From contig JAPLDQ010000015.1 in the NCBI GenBank assembly GCA_026391675.1, forward strand, positions 42,331 through 106,330: DNA of 64,000 nucleotides. Reading direction: 5' to 3'. Positions 61,178 through 64,000 of this stretch are shown here, one piece after another (positions within the stretch are counted from its first letter, which is position 1; each line of letters begins with the position of its first letter). Position numbers and translations under genes: made by a program. The notes under the pieces were generated by a model, which did no database searches, was not told the DNA's origin, and saw only the letters and a program-made list of their open reading frames with translations. Source of the stretch: Bacteroidota bacterium. Lineage in GTDB: Bacteria > Bacteroidota > Bacteroidia > Bacteroidales > JACABE01.

Positions 61178-64000
61178 ATGAAAAATTTTTATACTCATTT
61201 AAATAGAATGATGAAACCTATTGTTTTAATGTCATTCTTATTTGCATTTATAATAAATGTAAATGCAACCGTTTCACCTACATTTACACCAAATGTTATT
61301 TCAACGACTCAGGGTCCAAATTTTTGCGGATCTGTTTCACCAATTATTACCGGTACTACAGTTACTATCACTAATGCTACTTATCCTCCAAATGGTGTTG
61401 CAAGTTGTAGTGATGTTATGTATAAATGGATTTATTCTTATGATCTTGTTACCTGGTACGATATAAATTCTTACAGCACTGCTAATATAGATTTTCCTAC
61501 AGGATTTTCTATTGCATATGTTTCAGGTCTTTATACTGCTGTTTATGTAAAACGTGTTGCATATGCATCATGTACTCAACCTGTTTTCAGTTTTCGTGAA
61601 AATTGGTCTAATTACCTCGAATATGATGTTTTCGCTCCTTTTACACTTTCCACTTCACAAACTAACCTTTTATGTAATGGAAATACTAATGGAACTGCAA
61701 CAGTTACAACAATCGGTGGTTACCCAAATTACACATATGACTGGACTACTACACCTCCACAATCTACCATTACTGCCTCAACTTCCAATCAGGTAACCGG
61801 TTTATCTGGTGGAACATATACTGTTACCGTTACTGATTTAGCTGGATGTATGGCAACTGCAACTATTACTATTACTCAACCAGGCCTTTTAAATCTTTCT
61901 ATTACTACTGTATCTCCTACTTGCACAACTAATGGAAGTTTAGATTTAACGGTATCAGGAGGCACATCTCCTTATACTTATGCCTGGACAGGGCCAAGTG
62001 GATTTACTTCTTCATTAGAAGATCTTACTTCCATTAATGTTGGAACTTATACTGTAACAGTTACTGACCATAACGGTTGTACTGCATCAACTTCAAGAAC
62101 ATTTGTTCAATCGAATACGATAACTGAAAATATTGTTGGAACCAATGTAAAATGCTACGGTGGTTTTACAGGGGCTGCTGATTTAACAGTTAGCGGAGGA
62201 TCTACTCCTTATACTTATGCATGGACAGGTCCTTCTCTTTTTACTGCTGCTACTCAGGATTTAACTGGTATTAAGTCTGGTACATATAATGTAACAATTA
62301 CAGACCATAACGGATGTACTAAAACTGATGCAGTTACCATTACTCAACCACTGTCTCCTTTAGCAATTGATAATATTGCTGTTAGTGATTTAACCTGTTT
62401 TAACAACCACACCGGTTCAGCTCTTGTTACTGTTGTTGATGGTACTTCTCCATATACTTATGCATGGACAGGGCCTAACAGTTTTACAGCCAGTACTGCT
62501 TTAATTACAGGACTTGCTGCCGGTACTTACACATGTACTGTTTCTGACCACAACGGTTGTTCTACTATTCAGGGTGCGCTTGTAAAAGAACCTAGTGATT
62601 TAACAGCTACTATTAGTGGTACTAACATATTATGTAATGGTAATTCAACAGGTACTGTCAGCTTAACTGTTAATGGAGGAACAACTCCTTATACCTATGC
62701 TTGGACCGGACCTAACAGTTTTACTGCTTCAATTAAAGATTTATCAAATATTAAAGCCGGTACTTATACTGTTACTATTTCTGACAAAAACCATTGTTCT
62801 ATTATTAAATCTATTACGATTACTGAACCTTTAGCTCCTATTACCACAGGCATTCAGAAAACTGATGTTAAATGTTACGGAGGATTTACCGGTGCAGCTG
62901 ATTTAACAGTTAACGGCGGAACTACTCCTTATACTTATGCTTGGACAGGACCTTCACTCTTCACTGCTTCTACTCAGGATTTAACTGGTATTAAGTTTGG
63001 TACTTATAATGTTACAGTTACTGACCAAAACGGTTGTACAAAAACTAATACTGTTACCATTACTCAACCGCTGTCACCTTTAGCAATTGATAATATTGCA
63101 GTTAGTGACTTAACATGTTTTAACAACCACACTGGTTCTGCTCTTGTTACTGTTGTTGATGGCACTTCTCCATATACTTATGCATGGACAGGTCCTAACA
63201 GTTTCACAGCCAGTACTGATTTAATTACAGGACTTGCTGCCGGCACTTATACATGTACAGTTACTGACCAAAACGGTTGTACTACTATACAGGGTGCGCT
63301 TGTAAAAGAACCTAGTGATTTAACAGCTACCATTAGTGGAACTAACATATTATGTAGTGGTAATTCAACAGGTACTGTCAGTTTAACTGTTAATGGAGGA
63401 ACTACTCCTTATACCTATGCTTGGACTGGACCTAACAGCTTTACTGCTTCAATTAAAGATTTATCAAATATTAAAGCCGGTACTTATACTGTTACTATTT
63501 CTGACAAAAACCATTGTTCTATTATTAAATCTATTACGATTACTGAACCTTTGGCTCCTATTACTACAGGAATTCAGAAAACTGATGTTAAATGTTACGG
63601 AGGATTTACCGGTGCAGCTGATTTAACAGTTAACGGCGGAACTACTCCTTATACTTATGCTTGGACAGGACCTTCACTTTTCACTGCTTCTACTCAGGAT
63701 TTAACCGGTATTAAGTTTGGTACTTATAATGTTACAGTTACTGACCAAAACGGTTGTACGAAAACTAATACTGTTACCATTACTCAACCGCTGTCTCCTT
63801 TAGCAATTGATAATATTGCTGTTAGTGACTTAACTTGTTTCAATAACCACACCGGTTCTGCTCTTGTTACTGTTGTTGATGGTACTTCTCCTTATACTTA
63901 TGCATGGACTGGTCCTAACAGTTTCACAGCCAGTACTGCTTTAATTACAGGACTTGCTGCCGGTACTTATACTTGTACGGTTACTGACCAAAACGGTTGT
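61178..64000 (+). CDS. SprB-repeat surface adhesin, 3' end beyond window
   Basis: An open frame of at least 941 codons from ATG at 61178 to the window edge without stop. It starts with a signal peptide (LNRMMKPIVLMSFLFAFIINVNA), then an Ig-like domain, then at least ten SprB modules of about 80 residues (each with a Cys near its start, GG.TPYTYAWTGP and GTYTVTVTD.NGC). From about 62151 modules are arranged in triplets of types A (KCYGGFTGAADLTV), B (TCFNNHTGSALVTV) and C (LCNGNSTGTVSLTV). Codons are heavily T-ended (ACT, GGT, GTT). SprB of Flavobacterium is the mobile gliding adhesin. The C-terminus, where a T9SS type B domain would be, is not in the window. Confidence 0.85.
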   Translation, partial: MKNFYTHLNRMMKPIVLMSFLFAFIINVNATVSPTFTPNVISTTQGPNFCGSVSPIITGTTVTITNATYPPNGVASCSDVMYKWIYSYDLVTWYDINSYSTANIDFPTGFSIAYVSGLYTAVYVKRVAYASCTQPVFSFRENWSNYLEYDVFAPFTLSTSQTNLLCNGNTNGTATVTTIGGYPNYTYDWTTTPPQSTITASTSNQVTGLSGGTYTVTVTDLAGCMATATITITQPGLLNLSITTVSPTCTTNGSLDLTVSGGTSPYTYAWTGPSGFTSSLEDLTSINVGTYTVTVTDHNGCTASTSRTFVQSNTITENIVGTNVKCYGGFTGAADLTVSGGSTPYTYAWTGPSLFTAATQDLTGIKSGTYNVTITDHNGCTKTDAVTITQPLSPLAIDNIAVSDLTCFNNHTGSALVTVVDGTSPYTYAWTGPNSFTASTALITGLAAGTYTCTVSDHNGCSTIQGALVKEPSDLTATISGTNILCNGNSTGTVSLTVNGGTTPYTYAWTGPNSFTASIKDLSNIKAGTYTVTISDKNHCSIIKSITITEPLAPITTGIQKTDVKCYGGFTGAADLTVNGGTTPYTYAWTGPSLFTASTQDLTGIKFGTYNVTVTDQNGCTKTNTVTITQPLSPLAIDNIAVSDLTCFNNHTGSALVTVVDGTSPYTYAWTGPNSFTASTDLITGLAAGTYTCTVTDQNGCTTIQGALVKEPSDLTATISGTNILCSGNSTGTVSLTVNGGTTPYTYAWTGPNSFTASIKDLSNIKAGTYTVTISDKNHCSIIKSITITEPLAPITTGIQKTDVKCYGGFTGAADLTVNGGTTPYTYAWTGPSLFTASTQDLTGIKFGTYNVTVTDQNGCTKTNTVTITQPLSPLAIDNIAVSDLTCFNNHTGSALVTVVDGTSPYTYAWTGPNSFTASTALITGLAAGTYTCTVTDQNGC
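62151..64000 (+). repeat. 720-bp higher-order repeat in adhesin gene
   Basis: The three-module unit recurs with an exact 720-bp period: starts near 62151, 62871 and 63591. Many 60-bp stretches are identical between copies 2 and 3 (for example 62881-62940 against 63601-63660, and 62761-62820 against 63481-63540). The third copy runs past the window. Confidence 0.9.

Noticed and set aside
1..64000. tRNA, rRNA and CRISPR loci
   Set aside because: No T-loop motif in a cloverleaf context, no rRNA stretches and no repeat-spacer array were seen on either strand by reading; a tRNAscan run would be needed to be sure.

Overview
The window looks like chromosomal DNA of a free-living member of the Bacteroidetes (Bacteroidia/Bacteroidales-like). 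The evidence is strong AT bias, several exported proteins with type IX secretion (T9SS) sorting domains, a PorE-like OmpA protein, an SprB-type adhesin, fused lpxC-fabZ and fused ccoN-ccoO, the Bacteroidetes-specific rpmG-DUF4295-ftsY-rimO block, and TAnnTTTG-type promoter motifs. I saw no rRNA, tRNA, CRISPR array, prophage or intact insertion sequence.

Layout. 1-2.6 kb: DUF1573 lipoprotein, yajC, a YbbR/CdaR-like protein and coaE (+ strand). 2.6-12.4 kb: mostly minus-strand single genes (acyltransferase, VOC protein, a T9SS cargo, an SPFH protein, an archaeal-type GatE, a PepSY-like protein, a TSUP exporter, an amino-acid permease). 12.5-20 kb: two large surface proteins (T9SS type A and type B) flanking a TonB-like protein and the c-di-AMP synthase cdaA. 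20.3-24.9 kb: pstS-pstC-pstA-pstB followed by the redox sensor rex, with a Rex-box-like palindrome just upstream of the pst promoter. 25-28 kb: pyrB-pyrI and a COG2403 GTPase. 28.3-32.2 kb: two beta-propeller secreted proteins separated by repeat-rich DNA. 32.6-40.8 kb: a complete cbb3 oxidase operon, ccoS-ccoNO-ccoQ-ccoP-ccoG-ccoH-TauE/SafE-ccoI. 40.9-45.1 kb: mtaB, rimO, ftsY, DUF4295, rpmG. 45.2-54.8 kb: xerD, an unknown exported protein, ftcD, a GH3-family protein, a TMTC-like membrane protein with TPRs, lpxA and lpxC-fabZ. 55-57.6 kb: an RprX/RprY-like two-component system. 57.7-59.7 kb: PorE-like protein. 60.7-64 kb: a small exported protein and the 5' part of an SprB-repeat adhesin that runs off the window edge.

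Working together. The cbb3 operon and rex point to a life with low or varying oxygen. The pst-rex linkage would let NADH/NAD+ state influence phosphate uptake, but this is inferred. PorE and at least five cargo proteins show that T9SS is a main export route.

Intergenic DNA is unusual. It carries 7-9 bp tandem arrays at gene 3' ends, hairpins sharing a TTTGNAA core, a seven-unit 21-bp minisatellite that reads as heptads, a possible MITE, a 24-bp perfect palindrome, and a probable small transcript between lpxC-fabZ and the sensor kinase. Two genes (the permease and the propeller protein at 30.2 kb) end inside such repeats.
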